Positions 16,699-26,257 are shown, counted from the first letter of the stretch. The stretch: 64,000 nucleotides of DNA from CAYGUK01 sp964352985 (GCA_964352985.1 CAYGUK010000004.1:9938-73937); one strand, 5' to 3'. Program-made: numbers and translations. The notes: generated by a model not told the origin, from the sequence alone.

Positions 16699-17949
16699 TT
16701 ATCCCTTTTGACAGTCTGTTTTATTGAAATTAGACACAGATTTATTTATTTTTTCACTCACATCAGAAGTTTTTTTTTTGCTTAAAATAAGCAACCATAA
16801 ATAACCAAATACGCCAGAAGCAATAGAACCTGCAAATACACCAATTCTCACGAAAGCGGCGTAATCATTCATGCCTTTAAAAGCTAAGCCGCCAATAAAC
16901 AAACTCATGGTAAAACCAATACCACATAAAATTGCCACACCATAAACATGAGCATAAGTAGCATTTTGAGGTAATTTTGCAAATCCAGCTTTTATACAAA
17001 GCCAACATGCTGCAAAAACACCAAATTGTTTTCCAAAAAATAAACCAAGGGTAATTCCTAGAGGGACTTCATGTAATAATGCATCAATGTGAAGTCCTGC
17101 AAGTGACACGCCTGCATTTGCAAAGGCAAAAAGTGGTAAAATTAAAAAGGCTACCCATGGATGGATTGCGTGTTCTAATTCGCGTAAAGGGGAACGATTT
17201 TGATTTTTTGTATCATGCAGTGGAATTGCTAAAGCAAGTATAACGCCACCTAGTGTCGCATGAATTCCCGATTGTAGAATAGCACTCCACAAAATTATGC
17301 CGAGAATACCATAAACACTAAACGCGGTAACCTTTTTGTAATTCATGTAGAATAATAGAATTGTGCAAATCAGCCCAACAAATAACGCAATATAATGAAT
17401 CTGATCAGTGTAAAAAATCGCAATAATTAAAATAGCCCCCAAGTCATCTAAAATAGCAAGTGCTGTCAGAAAAACTTTTATCGAAACTGGCACACGTCGG
17501 CCTAGTAGTGCAATTAATCCCAAGGCAAAAGCAATATCCGTTGCAGTAGGAATTGCCCAACCACGTAATGAATTTGCATGATCCCAATTGAAAAACACAT
17601 AAATAATTGCAGGCACAATCATGCCACCAACTGCCGCTATCGCAGGCAAAATAGCTGATTCGCGAGTACTTAATTCACCTTCTATAAATTCACGTTTTAT
17701 TTCCATTCCAACAAGGAAAAAGAATATCGCCATGAGTCCGTCATTTATCCAATAATGTATCGTTTCATCTAGACCATAAGCCCCTATTTTAATTGTCAGA
17801 TGAGTATGAATAAAAACTTCGTAATAATGATCGAGCGGAGAATTGACAATGATCATTGCAATGACTGCTGCTATAAATAATAAAATGCCACCTGCAGATT
17901 CAAGCTTTATGAACTCAGAAATCATATTTCCAATACTTTTAAGAGGCAT
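16699..17949 (-). CDS. nhaA: Na+/H+ antiporter NhaA
   Basis: Exports Na+ in exchange for protons across the inner membrane. It is 416 aa with about 12 helices. The ion-binding aspartate pair is present in ALAILDDLGAILIIA, and the unwound-helix motif is in PTATDIAFALGLIALLG. The C-terminal tail is longer than in E. coli NhaA (388) and is polar. It leads nhaA-DUF1189 and is divergent from a second antiporter of the CPA1 type across about 167 bases, which may hold a shared control region. Confidence 0.96.
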   Translation of the reverse strand: MPLKSIGNMISEFIKLESAGGILLFIAAVIAMIIVNSPLDHYYEVFIHTHLTIKIGAYGLDETIHYWINDGLMAIFFFLVGMEIKREFIEGELSTRESAILPAIAAVGGMIVPAIIYVFFNWDHANSLRGWAIPTATDIAFALGLIALLGRRVPVSIKVFLTALAILDDLGAILIIAIFYTDQIHYIALFVGLICTILLFYMNYKKVTAFSVYGILGIILWSAILQSGIHATLGGVILALAIPLHDTKNQNRSPLRELEHAIHPWVAFLILPLFAFANAGVSLAGLHIDALLHEVPLGITLGLFFGKQFGVFAACWLCIKAGFAKLPQNATYAHVYGVAILCGIGFTMSLFIGGLAFKGMNDYAAFVRIGVFAGSIASGVFGYLWLLILSKKKTSDVSEKINKSVSNFNKTDCQKG

Positions 17950-18116
17950 AATATGTTACTACTCCCTGTTGGTCGTTACCCGATGGAAATTGTACTGCAT
18001 TTTTTAATTAATTGAAATTGAAACAATGCATTATCAATAAACATGTTGCCATTGTAATGCTGTTTGCAATTGTGATTATTTGGTATAGTAATCTAAATTT
18101 TAACTAGACAGCAAAA

Positions 18117-19358
18117 ATGAATCTTTACACACTTTTTTCAATCATTATTTCTGGAGCAATTATCATTGCCTATATCAATTCTCGTTATATAAAAATGCAA
18201 ACTACGATTGCCATGCTGTCAGCCGCATTAATCATGTCGATTTCAATTCTAATAATCGGACATTTGGGCTTTGTCCAATCAACCAGTAAGTTTACTCAGT
18301 TCATGCAACAAATTGATTTTCATTCATTGTTAATAAACGGCATGCTAAGTTTTTTATTATTTGCTGGTTCACTGAATATCGATATCCAATATTTAAGAGA
18401 CCGTAAATGGGAGGTAATTGTTCTATCAAGTCTTTCAACCATTGCTTCCACAATACTTGTTGGTGTATTGATCTTTTATCTTGTTAAAATATTTAATATT
18501 CATCTTGAAATGATTTATTGTTTATTATTTGGCGCATTGATCTCCCCGACTGATCCAATTGCCGTACTCGCTATTTTTAAAAAATTACAAGCACCAGAAC
18601 GCCTGCATGTTTTAGTAGAAGGTGAATCTTTATTTAATGATGGCGTCGCCATTGTTATTTTTTTAACACTATATCATTTTGCTTTTCTAGGAGTGCCAAT
18701 CACTTTTACGAGTGTGACTTCTTTATTTTTACATCAATCTATAGGCGGGATATGTTTTGGCATATTACTCGGCTTTGTCGCTTATAAATTTATTAAGCCC
18801 CTAAATAATTCAAGACTTGAAATTTTAATGACATTAGTGATCCCGACAGGTGGGTACGCCCTTGCAAACCAACTTGGTTTTTCTGGTCCACTTGCAATGG
18901 TTGTGGCTGGCATATTTTTAGGGAATCGAGGAAATCTCTTTTCTGTATCAGGACGGACTAAAGAAAATTTAGATAATTTTTGGACGATGGTTGATGATTT
19001 ATTAAATGCGATTTTATTTATGTTGATGGGATTAGAGTTATTAGTGATTCAACTTGATAAAACACTTTTCCTACTAGGAATATGTGCCATTCCTTTAGTC
19101 TTAATTGTAAGGTTCATTACTGTTGCTATACCCATGACAATATTTAAACGATTTAAAACTTATAATCCTTATATTATCAGAATCTTAACTTGGGGAGGTT
19201 TGCGTGGTGGTTTAGCCATTGCATTAGCCTTAGCCTTACCTAAGGGACATCATCGAATTATTTTATTAGCGATGACTTATTCAGTCGTTGTATTTGCGAT
19301 TATTGTCCAAGGTTTATCAATTAAATTTTTGGTGAATAAAAGTCAACAATCAACTTAA
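18117..19358 (+). CDS. CPA1 family Na+/H+ antiporter (NhaP type)
   Basis: A 413-aa cation:proton antiporter with about 12 membrane helices. Diagnostic motifs are GALISPTDPIAVLAIFKK and VEGESLFNDGVAIVIF, which hold the ND ion-binding pair of electroneutral CPA1 exchangers, and the late motif TWGGLRGGLAIALALALP. Direction of transport and ion choice (Na+ or K+) cannot be read from the sequence. It ends 4 bases inside the convergent dnaQ stop region. With NhaA it gives this window two unrelated antiporters back to back. Confidence 0.9.
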   Translation: MNLYTLFSIIISGAIIIAYINSRYIKMQTTIAMLSAALIMSISILIIGHLGFVQSTSKFTQFMQQIDFHSLLINGMLSFLLFAGSLNIDIQYLRDRKWEVIVLSSLSTIASTILVGVLIFYLVKIFNIHLEMIYCLLFGALISPTDPIAVLAIFKKLQAPERLHVLVEGESLFNDGVAIVIFLTLYHFAFLGVPITFTSVTSLFLHQSIGGICFGILLGFVAYKFIKPLNNSRLEILMTLVIPTGGYALANQLGFSGPLAMVVAGIFLGNRGNLFSVSGRTKENLDNFWTMVDDLLNAILFMLMGLELLVIQLDKTLFLLGICAIPLVLIVRFITVAIPMTIFKRFKTYNPYIIRILTWGGLRGGLAIALALALPKGHHRIILLAMTYSVVVFAIIVQGLSIKFLVNKSQQST

Positions 19359-20065
19359 TCATCTAACCATAAACAAGAATTATTGTTCGCTTTAATCTTT
19401 TCTAGAAATTCATGATGCGAATTTAATTCTTCACTATTTGCCAAAATAAGAGGTGTTTTAACGATTTCTTTTTGCTTAGTGATAACAGTTTCTTTCTTTT
19501 TATTTTCTTTTAATTCTTGTTTAGCTTCAGAGAACAGTTGACTTTGCCCACCGGTCATTGCCAAATACACGAGCGCTAATAATCTCGCATCAAGCAACGC
19601 GCCATGTAAATCGCGATTAGAATTATCAACATCATAACGTTTACATAACGCATCTAAACTATTTCTTTGACCTGGATGCATTTTTCTAGCTAAAACCAAT
19701 GTATCAATGATAGGACAAATTAATTGTAGCTTAGGTCTTTTAGGCTTTTTTATTAAACTATATTCGTGATTTAAAAAACCTAAATCAAATGGCGCATTGT
19801 GAATTACCAGTTCTGCCCCATCTATAAAATTAAAAAACTCATTTGCAACATCAGCAAAAAGTGGTTTATCTGATAAAAATTGTGTAGTAAGCCCATGGAC
19901 TTTTACCGCACCACTATCAATTTCTCGTTGCGGATTAATATATTGGTGAAAATAGCGTCTGGTGATTCGACGATCAATTATTTCCACGCCACCAATTTCA
20001 ATAATACGATGACCTTGGGTGGGCTCTAAACCAGTCGTTTCAGTATCAAGCACGATTTGTCTCAT
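19355..20065 (-). CDS. dnaQ: DNA polymerase III epsilon subunit (proofreading exonuclease)
   Basis: The 3'-5' exonuclease of the replicative polymerase core, 236 aa (E. coli 243). The DEDDh motifs are visible: ExoI QIVLDTETTGLEP, ExoII HNAPFDLGFLNHE, ExoIII with LHGALLDARLLALVYLAMTGG. A flexible region precedes the C-terminal tail (NNNSCLWLDD) that contacts the polymerase alpha subunit. It follows rnhA by 9 bases on the same strand. Confidence 0.96.
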   Translation of the reverse strand: MRQIVLDTETTGLEPTQGHRIIEIGGVEIIDRRITRRYFHQYINPQREIDSGAVKVHGLTTQFLSDKPLFADVANEFFNFIDGAELVIHNAPFDLGFLNHEYSLIKKPKRPKLQLICPIIDTLVLARKMHPGQRNSLDALCKRYDVDNSNRDLHGALLDARLLALVYLAMTGGQSQLFSEAKQELKENKKKETVITKQKEIVKTPLILANSEELNSHHEFLEKIKANNNSCLWLDD

Positions 20066-20074
20066 AACAAAATA

Positions 20075-20518
20075 TTATCCTTGTTGTAATTCATCAATTG
20101 CGCGATTCGCTAATTCATCAACATAATCATTTTCAGGATGACCACTATGACCTTTTACCCAACACCATTCTATATCATGCTGTTGGTTGAGTTGATGTAG
20201 TGTTTGCCAAAGATCAGCATTTTTAACTGGTTTTTTATTACTTGTGCGCCAATTATTTTTAAGCCAAGAATGGATCCACACTGTAATACCATTTTTTACA
20301 TAATTTGAATCAGTCGTTAATTTAACCTGACTCTTTTGTTTTAAACATTTTAAAGCTTCTATTGTTGCGGTTAATTCCATACGATTATTCGTTGTATCAA
20401 GCTCACCACCTTTAATTGATTTTTCTTTATCACGATATCTTAATAATGCCCCCCACCCTCCTGGGCCAGGATTTCCCCGACAAGCACCATCAGTAAAAAT
20501 TTCAACTTTTTCGTTCAT
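20075..20518 (-). CDS. rnhA: Ribonuclease HI
   Basis: Degrades RNA in RNA-DNA hybrids. At 147 aa it is near the E. coli length (155). The catalytic carboxylates are in EIFTDGACRGNPGPGGWG (Asp), NNRMELTATIEAL (Glu), LTTDSNYV (Asp) and the last Asp in GHSGHPENDYVDELAN. The start overlaps the upstream methyltransferase gene by 17 bases. The rnhA-dnaQ pairing in the same direction after a yafS-type gene mirrors E. coli except that rnhA and dnaQ diverge there. Confidence 0.96.
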   Translation of the reverse strand: MNEKVEIFTDGACRGNPGPGGWGALLRYRDKEKSIKGGELDTTNNRMELTATIEALKCLKQKSQVKLTTDSNYVKNGITVWIHSWLKNNWRTSNKKPVKNADLWQTLHQLNQQHDIEWCWVKGHSGHPENDYVDELANRAIDELQQG

Positions 20519-21266
20519 TCATTTTCCTTTGGCAAGTTTCAATTACACCATTTGTTGTTTTGATGGTATGTTTTTTCTTCCATTTTTGTTTTAAAAGCGT
20601 GCTCGCTAACACTTTTTTCTTCGCAAAAAGAATATGACTTGCTCCACATTTTGGCCAATATTTTTTACCTAGTCGTTCTAGAAATTGTGATCGAATTAAA
20701 TTTTCAGGTTTATACCATGCCGGACGGTAAAATACATTTTCACGACGTACGATCTCAAAATCATATGCCGTTAACCAATTTTGCACAGTCGTGCTGGAAA
20801 TAAAATTTCCACCCCATGGGACGACAGTATGTCGACGTTTTGTAAAACGTGATAATCCCCATAAACTAAATGGATTAAAGCCTAAAATAACAATATGACC
20901 TTCGGGAATAACCACACGACAAGCTTCACGTAATATCACATGAGGATCACTAATAAATTCTAAAACATGGGGAATTAAAACCACATCGATACTATTACTT
21001 TGAAAAGGCAATTCACCCGCAAGCGCGCGAACAACAATGGCTTGTGAAGGCAGAGTCGTATCATCGTTAACATAAAATTGACGATGAATCGGACTTGCTG
21101 ATAAATCAAATTGCTCTTCAGCAATACTCACTTGTAATAAGTAATAACCAAAAAAATGGGGTAATATTTTGTTTAAAGCGTTTTGTTCATCTTCTCGTAA
21201 TGCATCGGCTAACGCCGTAGCTTGCCATTCGTGATATTGATTTAAAAAAACGTCATGTTCTGGCAT
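20502..21266 (-). CDS. YafS-like class I methyltransferase-fold protein
   Basis: A 254-aa protein similar to E. coli YafS: FGYYLLQVS, LPFQSNSIDVVLIPHVLEF, DPHVILREACRVVIPEGH and GFNPFSLWGLSRF match YafS segments in order. The fold is that of SAM-dependent methyltransferases, but the usual glycine-rich SAM motif I is absent (LLQVSIAEEQFDLS stands in its place), so activity is uncertain. The substrate is unknown. I prefer the ATG at 21266; an in-frame TTG at 21281 is the alternative. It is divergent from gloB across about 60 bases and overlaps rnhA, keeping the E. coli neighbourhood. Confidence 0.85.
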   Translation of the reverse strand: MPEHDVFLNQYHEWQATALADALREDEQNALNKILPHFFGYYLLQVSIAEEQFDLSASPIHRQFYVNDDTTLPSQAIVVRALAGELPFQSNSIDVVLIPHVLEFISDPHVILREACRVVIPEGHIVILGFNPFSLWGLSRFTKRRHTVVPWGGNFISSTTVQNWLTAYDFEIVRRENVFYRPAWYKPENLIRSQFLERLGKKYWPKCGASHILFAKKKVLASTLLKQKWKKKHTIKTTNGVIETCQRKMNERKS

Positions 21267-21328
21267 TCTGTTATCACTCAATATACCATATCCAAAATTT
21301 CATCTATTCTGACATATTGAGGAAAAAA

Positions 21329-22099
21329 ATGCTCGAGATTAATCCTATCCCAGCTTTTAGCGATAATTATTTTTGGTCAATTGAAAACAAAGACAGACAA
21401 AGTATTGTCGTCGATCCCGGTGATGCCTCGCCCGTTTTGGACCATCTAACACAGAACAAGTTAAACCTTCATGCAATATTAATTACTCACCATCATACAG
21501 ATCATACAGGTGGTGTTAACGCGTTGAAAAAGCATTTTAACTGCCCAGTCTATGGACCAAAAAGTGAAGCGATAGAGTTTAGTGACACGCAACTTGAAGA
21601 AAACGATAATATTCAATTTCCCGATTTTGAGCTTGAATTTAATATCATCGATATTCCAGGACATACCTCAGGTCATATTGCCTATGTCGCAAATGGTGTG
21701 ATTTTCTGTGGTGATACACTTTTTAGTGCAGGTTGCGGCCGGTTATTTGAAGGCAGTCCACAACAAATGTTAAATTCTTTAGATAAAATATTAAAACTCC
21801 CATCAAGCACAAAGTTTTATTGTGCGCATGAATACACATTAAATAATTTAAAATTTGCGCAGTCGATCGAACCTAATAATGTGGATATTGAAAATCGAAT
21901 ACAACAAGTCAAAAAAATGAGAAAACAAAATATACCGAGTATTCCAACGACTTTAGCAAATGAAAAAACCTATAATCCTTTTTTGAGAACACGAGAACCA
22001 AACATGATTGCTGCTGTAGCAGAGTTGACTAATGGTAAAATAAATTACGATCCAGTCTCTATTTTTACTTTTTTGAGAGAAAGCAAAGATAACTTTTAA
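21329..22099 (+). CDS. gloB: Hydroxyacylglutathione hydrolase (glyoxalase II)
   Basis: Hydrolyses S-lactoylglutathione to lactate and glutathione in methylglyoxal detoxification. It is 256 aa. The metallo-beta-lactamase metal site is ITHHHTDHTGG, with further ligands in DIPGHTSGHI and FCGDTLF, and the family's glutathione-binding C-terminal region follows (NPFLRTREP). The start at 21329 has GAGG 6 bases upstream. The TTG at 21317 overlaps that ribosome site and is rejected. mltD follows after 67 bases. Confidence 0.95.
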   Translation: MLEINPIPAFSDNYFWSIENKDRQSIVVDPGDASPVLDHLTQNKLNLHAILITHHHTDHTGGVNALKKHFNCPVYGPKSEAIEFSDTQLEENDNIQFPDFELEFNIIDIPGHTSGHIAYVANGVIFCGDTLFSAGCGRLFEGSPQQMLNSLDKILKLPSSTKFYCAHEYTLNNLKFAQSIEPNNVDIENRIQQVKKMRKQNIPSIPTTLANEKTYNPFLRTREPNMIAAVAELTNGKINYDPVSIFTFLRESKDNF

Positions 22100-22166
22100 T
22101 AATTAACGATTAATACTTGACCTGTACTGCGTTACTACGTACGATCCAGCGATGCTAAGGGGATGT

Positions 22167-23663
22167 ATGAAAAAATTAGTTTTAATTTCATTTTTTCTAT
22201 TTATTAGTTCGAATGTTTACAGTTACATGGAAGTGATTGCAGGTCGTCCTGTCCAAATCGTTAACGGCCATGCCTATTATGACGTGCAAAACCCAAATTC
22301 AGCATCGCATAATTTATGGGAAGTTCTACGAGAACATTTTGTTTTACCCGATTTTAGTTATAACCGTGAAGTTCAAGAACAAATTCGTTGGTATGCTTAT
22401 CATCGCAGTTATTTTGAACGGGTTCTAAATCGAGCACGACCTTATCTCTACTATATCTATCAGCATACTCGTCAACGTCATTTACCTGCAGAATTAGCCT
22501 TATTGCCAACGATTGAAAGCGCTTATAACCCATTTGCTTATTCACATGCTGGTGCTGCGGGACTTTGGCAAATTATGCCTGTAACTGCAGATTATTTTGG
22601 TATTAAACACAGTTATTGGTACGACGGTCGCCGCGATATTATGAGTTCAACAAAAATGGCTTTGGGATATCTAACTTATCTCAATGAATTTTTTAATCAT
22701 GATTGGTTATTAGCAGTTGCTGCTTATGATTCTGGGGAAGGTACTGTTTTAAATGCTATTCAATATAATTTACACGTTGGCCGTAGCGCTAATTTTTGGT
22801 ATCTCCCATTACCACAAGAAACACAAGCTTATGTCCCTCGATTTTTTGCAGTTATTGAAATCATCCGCCACCCTGCTCGTTATGGATTTCATCTCCCTTA
22901 TGTCAGTGACAAACCCTATTTAGGCGAAGTAACAATTGATTATCCAATGCGACTTGCTAAAATCGCCGAATTAGCAAAATTACAATTAGAACAAGTTTAC
23001 GAATTTAACCCGGGCTATAATCGCTGGATCACAGGACCGAAGGGACCTTTTCATTTATTGTTACCCGTTAACAAAATAAAAACATTTCAACACCGTCTAG
23101 CCTATTATAATCAACATAGAACAATCATTCACACTGTAAAAAAGGGAGAATCACTTAGTGTGATTGCCCACAAATTTCGACGTTCTCTCAATGAAATTAA
23201 ATTAGCCAACAATTTAAAAAATAATAGTATTCGAATTGGTGAAAAATTAAAAATTCCGCCAAGTAACCCCATAATACAAAAACCAAATACCCATAACAGT
23301 AATCATGGTTTTTTCCATAAAGAACATGCGCCTTTTAAATATACTGTTAATAAAGGTGATTCTCTGTGGACCCTCGCTAAAAATAATGACGTCAGTATTG
23401 GACAAATTAAAATGTGGAATCAAATTAAGTCTAATGCCGATTTAAAAGTAGGGAAAGAATTATTTATTTGGCCTGGTAATAGCATTCATATCAAGCACAG
23501 GGTAAAAATCATGCATCACACAATACGTAGAGGTGATAATTTATCAACCTTAGCAAAAAAATATCATGCTTCGATAGATGATATTCGCAAGTGGAATCAT
23601 TTAGGAAAAAATCATATTCTTCAAATTGGTGAACATGTTGTATTTTATATTACATCGAGTTAA
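22167..23663 (+). CDS. mltD: Membrane-bound lytic murein transglycosylase D
   Basis: Cleaves peptidoglycan glycan strands in the periplasm. It is 498 aa with a signal sequence (MKKLVLISFFLFISSNVYS). The SLT domain is about 100-230, with the catalytic Glu in LLPTIESAYNPFA and the marks GAAGLWQIMP and AVAAYDSGEG. Three LysM peptidoglycan-binding domains follow (HTVKKGESLSVIA, YTVNKGDSLWTLA, HTIRRGDNLSTLA). Unlike E. coli MltD no lipobox cysteine is seen, so it may be soluble in the periplasm. AAGGGG lies before the ATG at 22167, which is preferred to 22152. Confidence 0.93.
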   Translation: MKKLVLISFFLFISSNVYSYMEVIAGRPVQIVNGHAYYDVQNPNSASHNLWEVLREHFVLPDFSYNREVQEQIRWYAYHRSYFERVLNRARPYLYYIYQHTRQRHLPAELALLPTIESAYNPFAYSHAGAAGLWQIMPVTADYFGIKHSYWYDGRRDIMSSTKMALGYLTYLNEFFNHDWLLAVAAYDSGEGTVLNAIQYNLHVGRSANFWYLPLPQETQAYVPRFFAVIEIIRHPARYGFHLPYVSDKPYLGEVTIDYPMRLAKIAELAKLQLEQVYEFNPGYNRWITGPKGPFHLLLPVNKIKTFQHRLAYYNQHRTIIHTVKKGESLSVIAHKFRRSLNEIKLANNLKNNSIRIGEKLKIPPSNPIIQKPNTHNSNHGFFHKEHAPFKYTVNKGDSLWTLAKNNDVSIGQIKMWNQIKSNADLKVGKELFIWPGNSIHIKHRVKIMHHTIRRGDNLSTLAKKYHASIDDIRKWNHLGKNHILQIGEHVVFYITSS

Positions 23664-23673
23664 CAATTTTATT

Positions 23674-24972
23674 TCATACTTCGTTGACGTATTGTGCGAA
23701 GTTCAAATTTTCAGTCATCACTTCTGAATTCTCTTTCATAAAGAAACAAAGAACAAATGCTAGAAAAAAACTAAGTGGTAAAACAACAAGCGCTCTTTCA
23801 TAATCAGAAAAATAATAAATAACTCGATGATGTTCGATGTGTCCCTTACCTAGCATCACACCAATTACAGGTTGAAATATAGCTGCGCTAGACATCACTA
23901 GCATATTCACAAAACCCATAGTACCTGAATGATTTATTGTTTGAACATATTTTTTGCTTTGTGAAAAAGTAAGTAAATATGTTGAAGCCATCATACCAAA
24001 GATGAAAGAGAATAACATCAAGATAAAATAGGGTAATCTATGAATATACAACAGCATGAAAGCAATAATACCGGCAAATAAACTCCCTATCATCATTAAC
24101 TTCTGACAAGCAAAATAATTTATTAGAATACTAAACAGTGGCGCCCCAACAGCAACACCCACTAATGCAGAAGAAACAATAATAGAGGTATAAAATAAAT
24201 TATAATGATAAGCGTGGAGAAAATATGGTACACCCCATAAATTACAATAAATCGTAATAACAGTCATCATTAAACCACCATAAATTCCACATACCCAAAC
24301 TTGCTTATTCGATAATATGGATTTTAATTGAATTAAGATATTTGTTGTGGGAGTGATATTGTTCATTTTATCCTTATTGTGTAATTCTGGGGTTTTATCT
24401 TTAAGGTTAAACCACAGTAAAACAGCTAATATTACAACTACAATTCCGCATAAATTAAACCCCAATCGCCACCCCCAATGCAGCACAATAAAAGATAATA
24501 AAACCGCACAGACTGCAGTTCCTAACATCCCAACAACTTCGGCGAGAGAAATCATTAGTGCAAACCTCTTTTGAGGAAACCAATCCCTTACAACAGTTAA
24601 CATGCCTATAAACGCAAAACTTGAAAAAAAACCTTGGCAAATCCTAGAAATAAATGCACTCCAAAAAGTATGAGAAAATGCAAAAGAAAAACAAGTTAAT
24701 GCCAAGCCAAAGCAAGTAAAGCTTTGGACTTTACGCGCACTAAATCTATCGACAATTAAACCCACTGGAATTTGCATGGTGACATAAGTATAGTAAAAAC
24801 ATGACGAAATAATGGCTATCCCCGTCGCATTAGTCTGTAGTTGATGCATTAAAGGTTTGACGATGGGCGAAGCCGCAGTTTGCAAAAAAAACTGAAACAT
24901 AGAATAGATACTAACTAATAACCACATTGTAATAGGTAAAGTGTCTAAGTAGTTTATTTTTTTCATTGTCAC
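23674..24972 (-). CDS. Major facilitator superfamily transporter
   Basis: A 432-aa inner-membrane transporter with 12 predicted helices in two halves of six. The loop 2-3 motif is present as GLIVDRFSARKVQSF, and VVRDWFPQKRFALMISLAE lies after helix 4. The large polar loop between helices 6 and 7 (about 192-220) is standard. The overall look resembles the Legionella/Coxiella MFS group that includes phagosomal nutrient transporters, but the substrate cannot be assigned. It ends 10 bases from the convergent mltD stop and lies downstream of the Fis-type gene behind a terminator. Confidence 0.85.
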   Translation of the reverse strand: MTMKKINYLDTLPITMWLLVSIYSMFQFFLQTAASPIVKPLMHQLQTNATGIAIISSCFYYTYVTMQIPVGLIVDRFSARKVQSFTCFGLALTCFSFAFSHTFWSAFISRICQGFFSSFAFIGMLTVVRDWFPQKRFALMISLAEVVGMLGTAVCAVLLSFIVLHWGWRLGFNLCGIVVVILAVLLWFNLKDKTPELHNKDKMNNITPTTNILIQLKSILSNKQVWVCGIYGGLMMTVITIYCNLWGVPYFLHAYHYNLFYTSIIVSSALVGVAVGAPLFSILINYFACQKLMMIGSLFAGIIAFMLLYIHRLPYFILMLFSFIFGMMASTYLLTFSQSKKYVQTINHSGTMGFVNMLVMSSAAIFQPVIGVMLGKGHIEHHRVIYYFSDYERALVVLPLSFFLAFVLCFFMKENSEVMTENLNFAQYVNEV

Positions 24973-25015
24973 CTGAATATCAAATAAAATTATTTTAACT
25001 TAAGTTCACTCAACT

Positions 25016-25048
25016 CAAAAGACCCAAGTTATAAAAGTACTTGGGTCT
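25016..25048 (-). terminator. Rho-independent terminator of the Fis-type gene
   Basis: AGACCCAAGT (25020-25029) and ACTTGGGTCT (25039-25048) are perfect reverse complements with a 9-base loop. Read on the minus strand the stem is followed by TTTT (complement of 25016-25019), which gives a short T tract. It lies just after the stop at 25066 and separates that gene from the MFS gene. Confidence 0.75.
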
Positions 25049-25065
25049 ATATATGGTTGAAGTAG

Positions 25066-25266
25066 TTAATAAACTGGGTTTTGATGTTCAATTAATTTAG
25101 TGTGTAAGCGTTTAGGATTAATACCAAGTTTATTGGCGGCAAGTTCAATATTACCTCCAGACTGATGTAATATTGTTTTTAAAATAAGTAATTCACGATC
25201 CTCGCTCGACATTTGATAAAAATGTCTTGAGCCAAAACGCGCTCTACAATGCTCATGATTGGGCAT
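25066..25266 (-). CDS. Stand-alone Fis-type helix-turn-helix protein
   Basis: A 66-aa protein whose C-terminal half is a Fis/NtrC-type DNA-binding helix-turn-helix (LILKTILHQSGGNIELAANKLGIN followed by KRLHTKLIEH). The N-terminal 25 residues (MPNHEHCRARFGSRHFY) are basic and unlike Fis. There is no receiver or AAA+ domain, so it is either a small Fis-like architectural/regulatory protein or the detached end of an NtrC-type regulator. An ideal ribosome site (AAGGAGGGA) precedes the ATG and a terminator follows, so it appears to be a complete, separately expressed gene. Targets are unknown. Confidence 0.8.
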   Translation of the reverse strand: MPNHEHCRARFGSRHFYQMSSEDRELLILKTILHQSGGNIELAANKLGINPKRLHTKLIEHQNPVY

Positions 25267-25438
25267 AATTCCCTCCTTGGGCTTTTACTATTTGCGCACA
25301 AATATCGTGACATAGCCATCATAAAATATCAAGCTCTATGCTTATCTATAAATTTGCATGAATAAATCGTCTAAATTTACTCATTTTATTAGACTCTTAG
25401 TTTGCATAATTTCAAAGAAAACCAAGGGGGTAATCTAT

Positions 25439-26257
25439 TTATTTTTTATATTGATTTAACGACCAATCATAGACACTATCACTAATTTTATGAATCTGCA
25501 TTAACTTTGATCTTAATGGCGGCTCAGCAAACAGTTTTAAAAAATTAATCACATCTTGATCATTACCACCAAAATCAGCTTCATACCATTTAAAAATTTT
25601 AGATATGATTAGTTTTCCACGTTCAATTGAAACACCTTTTTTACTATTAACATATTCTTTAGCACCTATATTTAATAATTGATAAACATTTTCGCCCGTA
25701 TAAGCAGTCTGTTGTAAATTCGGACAACCTAAAGATGCGCAATTTAGAGCAAAGTGCGCTCTGGGATCATTCCAAATTGGTCGCACTATACGATGTTCAA
25801 TATCATTTAAACTCAATTGAATGTTATCCACTCGAATTAATTTTGCATCCCATGGCCCTCTAGAAAACCAGCCAGGTGAAGTATTAATATCTAGTATACT
25901 TTTAATAGGATAGTGTTCTAGCACCGTTTGGACGGTTAACGCATTATATAAATTTATCCAATAAGCTAATTGCACGTTTCGATTATAATGCTCGATTTTA
26001 ATGTTAGATAAATAATTTAAATATTGCTGGAGTGTTTTTTTATCTTCTTTTGTCACATAAGTATAATCAATTAAATTATTCCCCGTTCTCGTCGTATGAT
26101 CATATTTAGCCAGAAATTCTTGCCAGGGTTGATGATTAATTGTATCTGTAGATAATGGATTGAAAATCTGCCAACGTATCCAAAGATCTTTACTTGGCGC
26201 TGCGTATACATGACTAATAAAACAAATTAAAAAAGCAAAATAAATTATTTTTCTCAT
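25439..26257 (-). CDS. Exported DUF547 protein
   Basis: A 272-aa protein with a signal peptide (MRKIIYFAFLICFISHVYA/AP) followed by a DUF547 domain. Family marks are NVQLAYWINLYNALTVQTVL, SPGWFSRGPWDAK, LSLNDIEHRIVRP and FALNCASLGCPNL, whose histidine and cysteines resemble a papain-like or metal site. The function of the family is not established. It is followed by no close gene; the EAL-domain gene lies 74 bases upstream on the same strand, so the two may be co-transcribed. Confidence 0.82.
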   Translation of the reverse strand: MRKIIYFAFLICFISHVYAAPSKDLWIRWQIFNPLSTDTINHQPWQEFLAKYDHTTRTGNNLIDYTYVTKEDKKTLQQYLNYLSNIKIEHYNRNVQLAYWINLYNALTVQTVLEHYPIKSILDINTSPGWFSRGPWDAKLIRVDNIQLSLNDIEHRIVRPIWNDPRAHFALNCASLGCPNLQQTAYTGENVYQLLNIGAKEYVNSKKGVSIERGKLIISKIFKWYEADFGGNDQDVINFLKLFAEPPLRSKLMQIHKISDSVYDWSLNQYKK

